Of a DNA stretch of 64,000 bases, positions 1 to 11,200 are shown one piece after another. The stretch spans positions 239,794,622-239,858,621 of the forward strand of contig NC_053039.3 in assembly GCF_002575655.3 (NCBI RefSeq), given 5' to 3'. The first letter of the stretch is position 1. Every line of letters starts with the position of its first letter. The DNA is from Aegilops tauschii subsp. strangulata. Lineage: Eukaryota; Streptophyta; Magnoliopsida; Poales; Poaceae. The notes below the pieces were generated by a model. It was not told the origin of the DNA. It saw only the letters and a program-made list of their open reading frames with translations, and did not search any database. The translations under genes were made by a program, and so were the position numbers.

Positions 1-116
1 ATCAGTAACACAGATAGGTGAAGTAGCAAAAGCAGGGTCAGGTTTCATTCTAGCATTAAGAGATCGCTGCTTCCATTTAGCTAATAACCTCTTTAGATCA
101 TATCTATCATTGCAAG

Positions 117-515
117 CTAAAATAGCTCTAGCAGCTCCTTCTTCCAGAACATAACCCTCAGGAACAACAGGCAATTCATATTTATTAGGGGGAGAGTCTT
201 CATCATCACTTTCATCAATATTATCAGTTTTAATAATTTCATTCTCTCTAGCCCTGGCAAGTTGTTCACAAGAAATTCACCAAGTGGCAAAGTAGTATCA
301 AGCATAGAATTAGTTTCATCATAAGTATCATGCATAGCAGAAGTGGCATCATCAATAACATGCGACATATCAGAATGAATAGCAGAAGCAGGTTTAGGTG
401 TCGCAAGCTTACTCAAAATAGAAGGTGAATCAAGTGCAGAGCTAGATGGCTGTTCCTTACGTCCCCTCGTAGTTGAGGGATAAATTGTTGTTTTTGCGTC
501 TTTCAAGTTCTTCAT
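117..515 (-). pseudogene. gag-like N-terminal fragment of the left-edge retrotransposon
   Basis: The likely ATG is at 513-515 (MKNLKDAKTT...), about 50 bp inside the primer-binding motif, as expected for gag. The first 80 or so residues are Ser/Pro/Asp-rich without a catalytic motif. Around position 260 the frame is lost. The acidic gag sequence (ESDDEDSPPNKYELP) continues in another frame to about position 1, so one frameshift breaks the protein. gag forms the retrotransposon particle. Family membership is inferred from position behind the LTR and general resemblance to Triticeae Gypsy gag. Confidence 0.5.
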
Positions 516-593
516 AGTGACCAGCAAATATAAATCCCAAGTGACTCAAATAATAGAGCTATGATCCCCGGCAACGGCGCTAGAAAATAGTCT

Positions 594-1987
594 TGATAAC
601 CCACAAGTATAGGGGATCGCAACAGTTTTCGAGGGTAGAGTACTCAACCCAAATTTATTGATTCGACACAAGGGGAGCCAAAGAATATTCTCAAGTATTA
701 GCAGTTGAGTTGTCAATTCAACCACACCTGGATAACTTAGTATCTGCAGCAAAGTATTTAGTAGCAGAATAATATGGAAATAACAGTAACGGTAACAGTA
801 GCAAAAGTAATATTTTTGGGTTTTGTAGTGATTGTAACAGTAGCAATGGAAAAGTAAATAAGCGAAGAACAATATGTGAAAAGCTCGTAGGCATTGGATC
901 GGTGATGGAGAATTATGCCGGATGCGGTTCATCATGTAACTATCATAACATAGGGTGACATAGAACTAGCTCCAATTCATCAATGTAATGTAGGCATGTA
1001 TTCCGAATATAGTCATACGTGCTTATGGAAAAGAACTTGCATGGCATCTTTTGTCCTACCCTCCCGTGGCAGCGGGGTCCTAATGGAAACTAAGGGATAT
1101 TAAGGCCTCCTTTTAATAGAGTACCAGACCAAAGCATTAACACATGGTGAATACATGAACTCCTCAAACTATTGTCATCACCGGGAGTGGTCTCGGTTAT
1201 TGTCACTTCGGGGTTGCCGGATCATAACACATTGTAGGTGACTATAGACTTGCAAGATAGGATCAAGAACTCACATATATTCATGAAAACATAATAGGTT
1301 CAAATCTGAAATCATGGCACTCGGGCCCTAGTGACAAGCATTAAGCATAGCAAAGTCATAGCAACATCAATCTCAGAACATAGTGGATACTAGGGATCAA
1401 ACCCTAACAAAACTAACTCATTTACATGATAGCTCTCATCCAACCCATCACCGTCCAGCAAGTCTACGATGGAATTACTCATGCACGGCGGTGAGCATCA
1501 TGAAATTGGTGATGGAGGATGGTTGATGTTGATGACAGCGTCGAATCCCCCTCTCCGGAGTCCCGAACGGACTCCAGATCAGCTCTCTCAAGAGGTTTTA
1601 GGGCTTGGCGGCGGCTCCGTATCGTAAAACACGATGAATCCTTCTCTCTGATTTTTTTCTCTCCCCGAAAGTGAATATATGGAGTTGGAGTTGAGGTCGG
1701 TGGAGCGTCAGGGGGCCCACGAGGCAGGGGGCGCGCCCCCACCCTCGTGGACAGGGTGTGGGCCCTTGACGTGGATTCTTCTTCCAGTATTTTTAATATT
1801 TTCCAAAAATATGTTCCATGGAGTTTCAGGTCATTCCTAGAACTTTTGTTTCTGCACATAAATAACACCATGGAAAGTCTTCTAAAAACAGAGTCAGTCC
1901 GGGTTAGTTCCATTCAAATTATGCAAGTTAGAGTCCAAAACAAGGGCAAAAGTGTTTGGAAAAGTAGATACTACGGAGACGTATCAA
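594..1987 (-). repeat. 5' LTR of left-edge Gypsy-type element (1394 bp)
   Basis: On the minus strand it starts TGATACGTCTCC and ends CTTGTGGGTTATCA, directly followed by the primer-binding motif. It contains an imperfect GC-rich inverted repeat (about 1711-1765, GGGCCCACGAG against CTCGTGG...GTGGGCCC). Related LTRs of the same broad type recur at 15295-15870, 37508-39053, 44328-45857, 51550-53070 and 60663-62195. Confidence 0.8.
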
Positions 1988-2027
1988 CCCGCACCCGCAG
2001 TTTGGCCTAGATCTTACCGCTGAGCAG

Positions 2028-2498
2028 TGAGGGAGTTCTGGATTAAGGGGTCCTCGGACAGCCGGACTATGTACTTTGGCCGGACTGTTGAACTATGAAG
2101 ATACAATATTGAACACTTCGTCCCGTGTCCGGGTGGGACTCTCCTTTGCGTGGAAGGCAAGCTTGGCAATTCAGATATGTAGATCTCCTCCCTTGTAACC
2201 GACTCTGTGTAACCCTAGCCCCCTCCGGTGTCTATTTAAACCGGAGGGTTTAGTCCGTAGGACAAGAACAATCATAATCATAGGCTAGCTTCTAGGGTTT
2301 AGCCTGTACGATCTCGTGGTAGACCAACTCTTGTAATACTCATATCATCAAAATCAATCAAGCAGGAAGTAGGGTATTACCGCCATCGAGAGGGCCCGAA
2401 CCTGGGTAAACATTGTGTCCCCCACCTCCTGTTACCATCCACCTTAGACCCACAGTTCGGGACCCCCTACCCGAGATCCGCCGGTTTTGACACCGACA
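2028..2498 (+). repeat. 5' LTR (471 bp) of the gag-only Gypsy element
   Basis: TG...CA ends, and a TATA-like TCTATTTAAA at 2231-2240 inside the CCGGAGGGTTTAGTC core. It aligns almost base for base with 6700-7171. The copy at 6905 reads TATATAAA, so this 5' copy has a slightly weakened TATA-like element. Confidence 0.92.
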
Positions 2499-2517
2499 TT
2501 GGTGCTTTCATTGAGAG
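2499..2517 (+). promoter_or_regulatory. Primer-binding site
   Basis: TTGGTGCTTTCATTGAGAG lies directly behind the 5' LTR end, where the priming tRNA would pair to start minus-strand DNA synthesis. The tRNA identity was not determined. Confidence 0.7.
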
Positions 2518-2546
2518 TTCCACTGTGCCGTCGCAATAAAGGCTTG

Positions 2547-5069
2547 ATGGCTCCTTCGATCATCGACAACGATGCCTTCTACGGTGAGACTTTCCTCCCT
2601 GGACAGATATTCGTATTCGGCGGCTTCGTACTACGGGCCAACTCGCTTGGCCATCTGGAGCAGATCGAAAGCTACGCCCCTGGCCATCAGGTCATGTTCG
2701 GAAGCTTCAACTATACTGCCGATATCCGCGGAGACTTGATCTTCGACGGATTCGAGCCCATGTCAGGTGCGTCGCACAGTCACGGCGAGCGTGACTTAAC
2801 TCTGCTGCCGGACGGTGTTCGGGAGATCACACCTGTGCCTACTCCGGTCCTCAATCCGGAGCAGATTGCGCCGTCCGAGGACGGGTGGATGGACCCCGCC
2901 ACGGAGGCCGCACACTCAGTGGCGATAGAGCCGAATACCGACTTCACCTACTACAAGACCTGTGTTGCCGGATCCCTGAATTCGTCCCCCGCCACGGGCT
3001 CCGAACCGCGTGCGTCCGTGCCTATCAAATCTGATTGGGCGCCGATCATGGAGTTTTCCTCCGCGGATATCTTTCAGCACTCGCCCTTGGGCGATGTGCT
3101 AAATTCATTAAGGTCTCTCTCCTTGTCAGGAGGCCCTTGGCCGAACTGTGTCCGGCCTGAGTGGGAAGCGGACGACGGAGAAATTCGTTCCCCACCCACC
3201 ACCCATTTAATAGCCACTGTCGACGACTTATCCGACATGCTCGATTTCGGCTCCGAAGACATCGACGGGATGGACGACGATGCCGGAGAGGAACAGGAAC
3301 CACCGCCCACAGGGCGCTGGACAGCCACTTCATCACACGATATATATATGGTGGATACACCCAAAGAAAACAATGACGAGGAACGAAAGGATGCAGCGAA
3401 GGATAGTTCCCTCGAGAAGCAACCAAAGCAACGTCGTAGGCGCCGCTCCAAATCCCGCCTCGGCAAAAACAGCGATAACAGCGCAGGAAAGAATAACACC
3501 CCGGGCGACTCCAAAGGAAACGACCACATGGACCCAGCGATAGAGCAGGATGAACCAGCGGACGGCGAACATAGTACGGAGCCACTGTCCGATCACGGCG
3601 AAGCCGAGGGTAAAGCTAATCAACCTACCTCCGGAGAGGAGAACAGTCCGGATGACGATGCACACATCATCCCAGATATGCACATGGAGCAAGAGAACCT
3701 CCATAGAAGGCTTATTGCCACCGCAAGGAGTCTAAAGAAGCAGAAGCAAAGGATTAAGGCTGCACAAAATACACTCAATAGTAGATGGAACAAAGTGCTC
3801 GACATTGAAGAAAAGTACGGTGGCAGTCGCCACACAAAGAGCTATCCAAAGCGCAAGCTGCTTCCTGAATTCGATGACGAGGCTTTAGAGCCTATACAGC
3901 CAAAAAATAAAACGACCGATCAGCCAGATCGACCACCCCGCGGCCGCGATAAGGCGGCTAACGATGTCACACATAAGTCAGCACACCATTCACGTGAGGA
4001 CTTGCATCAAAAAGCCGGTATGACCAGGTTCATCTACGGATCTAGGAAGCGCGCTCCGGCGCAGAATCAAAACCGAACACTACAACCGTCAGAACGCCAT
4101 GACACATCCAAATACAGGGGTGCCGCGCACCCCCTATGCTTCACCGATGAAGTGCTGGATCACGAATTCCCAGATGGATTCAAACCCGTGAACATAGAGG
4201 CGTATGACAGAATGACAGACCCTGGGGTTTGGATTGAGGACTTTATCCTTCATATCCATATGGCTCGCGGAGATGATCTCCACGCCATCAAATACTTGCC
4301 CGTCAAGTTGAAAGGACCAGCTCGGCATCGGCTGAAGAGCCTCCCCGAAAACTCAATTGGAAGTTGGGAAGAGCTTGAGGATGCTTTTAGGGCTAATTTT
4401 CAAGGGACTTATGTCCGACCTCCGGATGCAGACGATTTAAGCCATATAATTCAACAGCCCGGAGAGTCAGCCCGAAAGCTTTGGAACAGATTCCTCACTA
4501 AGAAGAATCAAATCGTCGATTGCTCGGACGCCGAAGCCTTAGCAGCTTTCAAACACAGCGTCCGGGACGAATGGCTCGCCAGACACCTCGGCCAAGAAAA
4601 ACCGAGGACAATGGCAGCCCTTACAAGCCTTTTGACCCGCTTTTGCGCGGGCGAAGATAGTTGGCTGGCCCGTAGCGGCACCAGCGACCCAGTCACATCC
4701 GAAGTTAGGGATGGCAATGGAAAACCACGATGCAACAAAAGCAAGCGTCAAAACAATGAAGACAGCCCAGACAACACGGCGGTGAACGCCGGATTCAGGG
4801 GCTCACGACCCGGTCAACAGAAAAAGCCATTCAAAGGAAGCAGAGATGGACCGTCCAGCATAAACAAGATTCTAGAGAGATTATGTCAGATTCATGGCAC
4901 CCCCGATAAACCTGCAAATCATACCAACAGAGAATGCTGGGTCTTCAAGCAGGCCGGCAAGCTAAACGCCGAACACGAGGGGAGGGAAACACCAAGTGAA
5001 GACGAGGATGAGCCTCGCCAGCAAAACACTAAGGGACAAAAAAATTCCCACCAGAAGTCAAAACAGTGA
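2547..5069 (+). CDS. gag: Gypsy gag polyprotein, apparently intact (840 aa)
   Basis: The retrotransposon capsid protein packages the RNA into cytoplasmic particles. ATG 2547 (MAPSIIDNDAFYGE...) is the first ATG behind the primer-binding site and gives 840 uninterrupted residues. The N-terminal half is acidic and disordered, with a basic KQRRRRRSKSR stretch near 3425. A retrotrans_gag-type capsid domain spans about 4200-4680 (VWIEDF..., LPENSIGSWEELEDAF, QQPGESARKLWNRF). A Cys/His segment near 4885-4945 (CQIHGTPDKPANHTNREC) sits where a zinc knuckle is expected, though not as a classical CCHC. The stop is followed in another frame by protease. An unbroken gag this long is notable in an element without pol. 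Confidence 0.85.
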   Translation: MAPSIIDNDAFYGETFLPGQIFVFGGFVLRANSLGHLEQIESYAPGHQVMFGSFNYTADIRGDLIFDGFEPMSGASHSHGERDLTLLPDGVREITPVPTPVLNPEQIAPSEDGWMDPATEAAHSVAIEPNTDFTYYKTCVAGSLNSSPATGSEPRASVPIKSDWAPIMEFSSADIFQHSPLGDVLNSLRSLSLSGGPWPNCVRPEWEADDGEIRSPPTTHLIATVDDLSDMLDFGSEDIDGMDDDAGEEQEPPPTGRWTATSSHDIYMVDTPKENNDEERKDAAKDSSLEKQPKQRRRRRSKSRLGKNSDNSAGKNNTPGDSKGNDHMDPAIEQDEPADGEHSTEPLSDHGEAEGKANQPTSGEENSPDDDAHIIPDMHMEQENLHRRLIATARSLKKQKQRIKAAQNTLNSRWNKVLDIEEKYGGSRHTKSYPKRKLLPEFDDEALEPIQPKNKTTDQPDRPPRGRDKAANDVTHKSAHHSREDLHQKAGMTRFIYGSRKRAPAQNQNRTLQPSERHDTSKYRGAAHPLCFTDEVLDHEFPDGFKPVNIEAYDRMTDPGVWIEDFILHIHMARGDDLHAIKYLPVKLKGPARHRLKSLPENSIGSWEELEDAFRANFQGTYVRPPDADDLSHIIQQPGESARKLWNRFLTKKNQIVDCSDAEALAAFKHSVRDEWLARHLGQEKPRTMAALTSLLTRFCAGEDSWLARSGTSDPVTSEVRDGNGKPRCNKSKRQNNEDSPDNTAVNAGFRGSRPGQQKKPFKGSRDGPSSINKILERLCQIHGTPDKPANHTNRECWVFKQAGKLNAEHEGRETPSEDEDEPRQQNTKGQKNSHQKSKQ

Positions 5070-5491
5070 ACATGATTCACGTAACAAGGAGGAGGAGCAA
5101 ACGCGCAATCCGAGACGTATGCGCCGTAGAGCCCGTCACCCCCAAGTTCAACCCCTGGTCGGCCTGCCCGATCACTTTCGATCGCAGGGATTACCCGACT
5201 AGTATCCGGCACGGAGGATCGGCTGCCTTGGTGCTAGACCCAATAATTAACGGATACCATCTCACCCGAGTCCTTATGGACGGCGGCAGTAGTCTTAATC
5301 TGATATATCAGGACACAGTCCGCAAAATGGGGATAGACCCGACAAGATTTAGCCAAAGCAATACTACCTTTAAAGGAGTAATACCAGGCACAGAGGCCTG
5401 CTGCACGGGCTCTCTAGTACTAGAAGTTGTATTCGGTCCTCCCTACAACTTCCGAAGTGAAAAGTTAACCTTCGACATCGCTCCATTTTGA
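5066..5491 (+). pseudogene. Retropepsin-type protease domain, cut short by a stop
   Basis: The frame overlaps the gag end by a few bases and reads INGYHLTRVLMDGGSSLNLI, the aspartic-protease active-site region in the D-G-G-S form common in Gypsy elements of this kind. The domain continues to FDIAPF and then TGA (5489-5491). Coding-like sequence (SGYQALL, then AVPHYAYLKLKMPG) continues beyond, mostly with a frame change, so the frame is broken rather than finished. The protease would cleave the gag-pol precursor. No RT follows. Confidence 0.7.
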
Positions 5492-6699
5492 AGCGGCTAT
5501 CAAGCACTACTCGGATGAACGGCCTTCGCTTGTTTTAACGCAGTACCGCATTACGCTTATCTTAAGCTTAAGATGCCCGGTCCACGTGGCATCATAATAG
5601 TCAGCGGAAACACAGAGTGTTCCTTACGTGCGGAAGAATGTGTGGCGGCTTTAGCAGCCGAACACTAAGCAACCTCTCCAACCAGAATAAACGATCGGTC
5701 GTCAAGACCGCGGACACGGCTAGACGAGTCCGGCACACCACTAGCTGTAACAACCCAGATAAACCTGAGATGGGGTCGATGGACATACCCCCATAGGTGG
5801 TGCTAGGGTCTTCCCGCATGTAAAAAAGGACTATAGTTCGGCTTGACCTTATTTAGATTGAATTTTTATATGGTCTATTAAGAATAATCAATTTTTCGCA
5901 CGAAGACTTTTACCTAAGTTTTTCTCTTTTACAGATGACAATCGTGCTACACCCTTCCAGGATATGGCACAATGGAGACACAGGCGCAGACGTGCAGCAG
6001 GGCCCCGCTCAAAGGTTTCTTTTTAGATTAAGAACCTGTGTAAACCTTTCTTACTGTCTCTTGTTGCTTCACACACCCCGGATACTCAACACAACCGAGA
6101 GGGATGCTGGCGTTATTGGCATTTCGCCAAGTCAGACTAATGCACGTACCTGGAAATTCAGGGTTCATTATCAAGGGCGTTATTCATCCTGGTATATGTT
6201 GTAAAGTCGGAATACCTTAGGGAGTGTTCGGCGTCGCGAGTTTGGCCTTATATGCATCAGCTCCGAATCATGTCTTTGGTCAATAGTTGGGTTTGCCCAG
6301 CTCCCGTTTTTTGATACCTTACGTTCCGCTCTATCGGCTAAGGCGGCACCGGGAGAACTACTGCGATTGTGCACTGGTTCATCTGGATGAGCACCTCAGT
6401 AGAGAAAGTCGAAAACTGACTGTCATGATAAAGCGCGAGACTGGTCAACCACTCGATGACTCATCGGAATCTTTGCGATTCCTCCGCATTAACGAAGGAC
6501 CGATTTCCCGGTCATGTATGGACGCGCCCCGTATTCGGACGAGCGCGGAAGTACCAGGGGCTATATAGTAGCCCCACAGGACGCGCCCCGTCTTGTTCAA
6601 AATCTTCTATGGAGTATTCGGAGGAAGAACCCGCCTTGCAATGCCGAAGACAATCTGCGTGCCGGACTCATCGTCATTGAAGCCTGGTTCAGGGGCTAC
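5492..6699 (+). other. Pol-less interior of the gag-only element
   Basis: After a short protease-derived tail (to about 5670) there is no RT, RNase H or integrase motif on either strand. The remainder is AT-richer noncoding sequence ending in the purine run before the 3' LTR. It replaces several kilobases of pol present in autonomous Gypsy elements. The short reading frames here look random. Confidence 0.7.
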
Positions 6700-7171
6700 T
6701 GAGGGAGTTCTGGATTAAGGGGTCCTCGGACAGCCGGACTATGTACTTTGGCCGGACTGTTGGACTATGAAGATACAAGATTGAAGACTTCGTCCCGTGT
6801 CCGGGTGGGACTATCCTTTGCGTGGAAGGCCAGTTTGGCAATTCGGATATGTAGATCTCCTCCCTTGTAACCGACTCTGTGTAACCCTAGCCCCCTCCGG
6901 TGTCTATATAAACCGGAGGGTTTAGTCTGTAGGACAAAAACAATCATAATCATAGGCTAGCTTCTAGGGTTTAGCCTCTATGATCTCGTGGTAGATCAAC
7001 TCTTGTAATACTCATATCATCAAGATCAATCAAGCAGGAAGTAGGGTATTACCTCCATCGAGAGGGACCGAACCTGGGTAAACATTGTGTCCCCCCGCCT
7101 CCTATTACCATCCGCCTTAGACGCACAGTTCGAGACCCCCTACCCGAGATCCGCCGGTTTTGACACCGACA
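6700..7171 (+). repeat. 3' LTR (472 bp) of the gag-only Gypsy element
   Basis: Begins TGAGGGAGTTCTGG behind CAGGGGCTAC and ends GACACCGACA, followed by the AGCAG duplication. TATA-like TATATAAA at 6905-6912. The few differences from the 5' copy are single-base changes. Confidence 0.92.
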
Positions 7172-8648
7172 AGCAGCTGTATCAGTAACAGGTGCATAAT
7201 AGGTTAGTTCAGAACGCAGCGCCCAACAATGGTGGTCAGAACAATCAGCATGCAGACGATGAAGATGCAGTTCAGGTGGATGCGGGCTGGGGTGCCTAGC
7301 CGGTGCCACCTCGTCCACCTCTCCCGCCACATCTTGTGAACTACCAGGCGTGGCTCACGGCTCAGGGTTTCACAGTGCAGCATGGCTTGGTTCCTGAAGA
7401 CAGCTACACTGATAGCGCAGCGCAGGCTTGGAATGGGGCCATCACTTCCTCGGATGAAGGGAGCTCAGTTGAGTCTCTGCTTATCGCCCCGCTGCGTGAC
7501 CATGGTACTCAGGAATTAGATCCCAGTTCACATCTTTCTGAAGAACTTCTAGTCACAGCTGGTTTCCATGAGCATGGCATGCACTTTAGCCTATCAACTC
7601 ATGGTGAAGAAATCTTGACGCTGCTTCTGATAGACCCAGTTCCACGGCTGCAACTCAATAGCTTTCTCTTCAATGCTCTCCGGCCCATCCTAGCTACCAT
7701 TGCGCCCTGGAATGGGGGTTTTGGCTTGAGAAATGATCATCTGCAGGTGGTTGTTCAGGTGACCCAAACACCAGATGGACTGTAGTTTCAGGAACAGCAG
7801 CAGTTACTCCTTCAGAATGGTTCTAGCTCCCCTGTTGCAATTGCAGCAATAGAAGATACAGTTATGGATAACACTGAGGAGAATGCACAGGTCTTGCCCG
7901 AGGAAATCCACCTCCCACTTCAGCTCTCTGAAAATGATCTAACACCTACTGAGCAAGTTGCAGCGATGACCCCTCCTACTGCTAATGTTTTCCAGTCATC
8001 TCTTGTTGCCCAACAGACCACCAACATCGTTCGTTCTGTAGATAACCTTCTGGGCAGTGAGACTCCTCACGAGTGGCCAGTTGGGGATGCATCAGAATTT
8101 GGTTTGGATTAACTGAGCAAGACGCAGTTATGGCTCATGATATTCAGTCTACACTTGTTGTCCAACAGAACACCAACCTGATTCCCTCTGAAGAAAATGC
8201 TCTGGGCAGTGGCACTTTTCAGGAGCAGCCAGCTGAGGATGCAACAACTCTTGCCACCTTAGTAACCGCAGACCCAATGGAAGTCCCACCAGCCCAGATC
8301 CCTGGATCTACCTCCGCTGTTTCTCAGCGCAAAGGGAAGGCTCAGGCCCCGATTGACTGCTCTCAGCTTCGCCGTAGCACCAGGAGCAATAAATTCGATG
8401 GGTTTAAAACTCACCAGCCTATTGATGGGCGTGCCAACAAGTCCAAGGTGAAACCTAGGGTGGTTCATTCTGTTCTGAAGATCACTGAAGCTACAAATGC
8501 ATCGGCGGATGAAGATGACATCCCTCTTCCAACACCCATCTCCACCATGCAGGTGGTTGGTATACAGCTTTGTGCTGTCCCTGAAGAACAAATCACGGAG
8601 GACTCCCTCAACATGGAGCCTGAGGAGTCTACCTCCTCTATTGCTTAA
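7172..8648 (+). pseudogene. LINE ORF1 remnant
   Basis: Coding-like sequence in three overlapping frames (7303-7785, 7864-8112, 8073-8648) precedes the endonuclease ORF, the place of ORF1 in plant L1 elements. The C-terminal part has a basic stretch (SQRKGKAQAPIDCSQLRRST, about 8322-8381), consistent with an RNA-binding ORF1 protein. An in-frame TAG lies just upstream of 7303, and two frame changes and stops follow. The N-terminus would lie left of the Gypsy insertions. ORF1 normally coats LINE RNA; here it cannot be made in full. Confidence 0.55.
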
Positions 8649-8693
8649 TCATACTCCATTTCTGCATCTTTTTCTTTTGCATGGTTAAAACTT

Positions 8694-9620
8694 ATGGCAC
8701 TTTTGCAAACGTGGAACGTGTTATATTGGAATGTCCGTGGACTTAATGCGTTGGACAAACATTTAGCTCTAGAATGCGATTACGTCAAGTGGTTGTGCTA
8801 TCATATGTTTACAAGAGACGAAAATGCCCACTTTTGATATGCAAATGCTCCGTTCTATTTGCCCTAAGCATTTTAATCAATTTGCTTATATTCCTTCGCA
8901 AGGCGCGTCTGGCGGCATTGTAACAATTTGGAATAGCTCCATTTTCTCGGGTAGAGTGACATTCACCGAACCTTTTGCCCTAGGCATCTCTTTCATCTCA
9001 AAATAATCTAACCATTCATGGGGTTTAATCAACGTCTACGGCCCTTGCCAAGGCCCTAGCCGAGATGCATATACCAAATGGTTATTTGATTTACACCTTC
9101 CATCAACTGAAGATTGGCTTATTCTAGGGGATTTTAACTATATTCGAGCGCCAGATAATCATAACAAGCCAGGTGGTGATATTGCGGACATGTTCACCTT
9201 TAATGACTTCATCAGGGCACAGGAACTGACTGAACTACCGATCAAAGGCTGCTCCTTCACGTGGAGCAATATGCAGCAGGATCCGCTCCTGGAGCAACTC
9301 GACTGGTTCTTCACCACCCTAAATTGGACACTCTCATTTCCTAATACATTGGTTCAACCCCTAGGGCGCCCTATATCTGATCATGTACCCTGCAATGTTG
9401 TTATTCAAACAGAAATTCCCAAGAACAAATTATTCCGGTTTGAGCATTACTGGATAGCGCACCCGGGATTTATGGAGGTGGTAGCCACGGCTTGGGCTAA
9501 ACCAATTCGACATGGGAAAGGATCCAATGCTGCTTCTACTCTTTGTCAAAACTCAAGGCTGTTCGTCAAGCACTGCGTCGTTGGAGCAAAAATATCTCAC
9601 GCCTGTCGATCGCGGTAGAG
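8694..9620 (+). pseudogene. LINE ORF2 endonuclease domain, broken
   Basis: The likely ORF2 ATG is at 8694 (MALLQTWNVLYWNVRGLN). Apurinic-endonuclease-type motifs appear in order: NVRGLN, CLQETK (near 8803), INVYGPCQG, LILGDFN, and SDHVPC near 9380. This domain nicks target DNA to prime reverse transcription. A frameshift near 8780 separates the first motif from QETK, an in-frame TAA lies at 9004-9006, and the frame shifts again near 9545. Motif order and spacing make the assignment firm; the enzyme is dead. Confidence 0.8.
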
Positions 9621-9844
9621 AACACTAATAAAGCGCTCCTGGAAATGGATACTTGGAAGAGAAAAGACTTCTGTGTCGACCCGAGGCAAACTTCAGAAAC
9701 ATTCTCAAGAAGCACCTACTACGTCTTCTCTCGTATCAAAAGGATTACTGAAAGAAACGTTGCACAATCCGATGGATCAAATTTGGTGATGAGAACACCA
9801 AATTTTTTCAAGCAGCAGCAACGGAAAGATATCAGAGGAACTAC

Positions 9845-11200
9845 TTGGCCAGCCTAAAAGCTTCAGATGGCACGATTGTGGATGATCATAATGGCAAGGA
9901 ATCTATCCTGTTTGAATCGTTTCGAGAACCATTAGGGAAATCCAACCATCATCAGATGCGCTTTGATGTGGGATCCTTGATCCCGCCTAATAATGATCTT
10001 GATCTACTCACGGCACCATTCACTCATGAAGAAATAGATGGTGTGGTGAAAGAAATTCCCCCGGACAAAGCACCCGGTCCGGATGGGTTTAGTGCTGCCT
10101 TTCTAAAAGCTTGTTGGCCAATTGTTAAAGAGGATTTTTACCAACTTTGTGCTGAATTTCATGATGGATCGCTTAACTTGGAGAGTCTGAACTATGGACA
10201 CATCACCCTAATCCCAAAAACTAACTCTCCTGAGACAGTGAATGACTATAGGCCTATTACTCTGCTTAATTGTTGTCTTGAATTGATTACTAAGATACTG
10301 GCCAACCGTCTTCAAAGAGTTATCCTACGGCTAGTTCACCGTAATCAATATGGATTCCTAAAGGGAAGATCCATCCATGACTGTCTGGCTTGGGCCTTCG
10401 AGTTTATTCACAAGTGCCAGAAATCTAAAAAGAAATCATCCTACTTGAACTTGACTTTGCCAAAGCGTTCGATACTATTGATCATGAGGCCATGATCCAA
10501 ATGATGCAACAAATGGGATTTGATGCCAAATGGATCCAATGGATTAGATGCATCTTTTCATCTGGGAAATCATCAATCCTATTGAATGGAACTCCGGACG
10601 CCAGTTCCCCTGCAATTGTGGTGTTCGTCAAGGGGACCCTCTGTCCCCTCTGATCTTTGTACTTGCGGCAGAACTTCTTCAAGCTGTCATCAATGATGCA
10701 GCAAACAAACAGTTGATAAAACACCTGATCAATGACAACAGCACCACCAACTATCCCATTATCCAATATGCGGATGATACCCTAATCATCATGCCAGCAT
10801 GTCCTCTACAGGCGGCTCAAATGAAGAAAATACTCACTGACTACCCCGACTCGATTGGTCTCCGCATCAACTTTCAGAAGTCCATGATTGTTCCCATTAA
10901 TACAGCTCCTGACCTAACTCAAAGGCTTGCATCCATCTTCGGATACAACATAGCGACCATGCCATTTACTTACATAGGGTTGCCACTTGGAACCACCAGA
11001 CCATCGGTGCAAGACCTCACCCCGATTGTATGTAGGGCGGAGTGCAAAATCACAGCGGCAATGTTGCTTATGTCACACGCGGGGAAGCTGGCCCTTGCCA
11101 ATTCACTCATCACCTCGCTGGCCATCTTCCCTATGGGGACAGTCAGATTGCCCCCCCAAGATCGTGGAACAATTGGACAAGATCAGACACCAATGTTTAT
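9845..11200 (+). pseudogene. LINE ORF2 reverse transcriptase domain, interrupted by a solo LTR
   Basis: Non-LTR reverse transcriptase motifs: DKAPGPDGFSAAFL, NDYRPITLLNC, QYGFLKGRSIHDC, then after a frameshift near 10440 DFAKAFDTIDHEA. After another near 10600 come GVRQGDPLSPLIFVL and the catalytic YADD (10767-10778), then YIGLPLG. The enzyme copies LINE RNA at the nicked target. The frame is cut at 11200 by the LTR at 11201-14021. With one TTTAT copy removed the coding phase resumes at 14022 as CLWRKKTDTG. Confidence 0.85.

Larger units (their letters stand above)
1..1987 (-). mobile_element. Gypsy-type LTR retrotransposon, cut by left window edge
   Basis: Reading on the minus strand gives a complete 5' LTR (594-1987), then a primer-binding-like motif (GCGCCGTTGCCGGGG, about 564-580), then the start of a gag-like reading frame continuing past position 1. 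The downstream half lies outside the window, so autonomy cannot be judged. The bases beyond the LTR (ACCCG, 1988-1992) would be one copy of the target duplication. The next 40 bp appear to belong to the LINE that resumes at 7172, so this element probably sits inside LINE ORF1. It is a TGATACGTCTCC-type LTR family; I do not assign a name. Confidence 0.75.
2028..7171 (+). mobile_element. Non-autonomous Gypsy-type LTR retrotransposon, complete with target duplication
   Basis: Two nearly identical LTRs (2028-2498, 6700-7171) begin TGAGGGAGTTCTGG and end TTTTGACACCGACA. The flanking duplication is AGCAG (2023-2027 and 7172-7176). Behind the 5' LTR is a primer-binding-like motif (TTGGTGCTTTCATTGAGAG), and before the 3' LTR a purine run (CAGGGGCTAC). 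The interior encodes gag and a protease domain, then about 1.2 kb without pol, so RT, RNase H and integrase would have to come from a relative. The high LTR similarity and uninterrupted gag suggest a recent insertion. It resembles the wheat Fatima group, but that name is from memory and unverified. Confidence 0.9.

Noticed and set aside
3046..3835. Reverse and alternate frames of 120-180 codons inside gag
   Set aside because: Shadows of the strong gag frame at 2547-5069.
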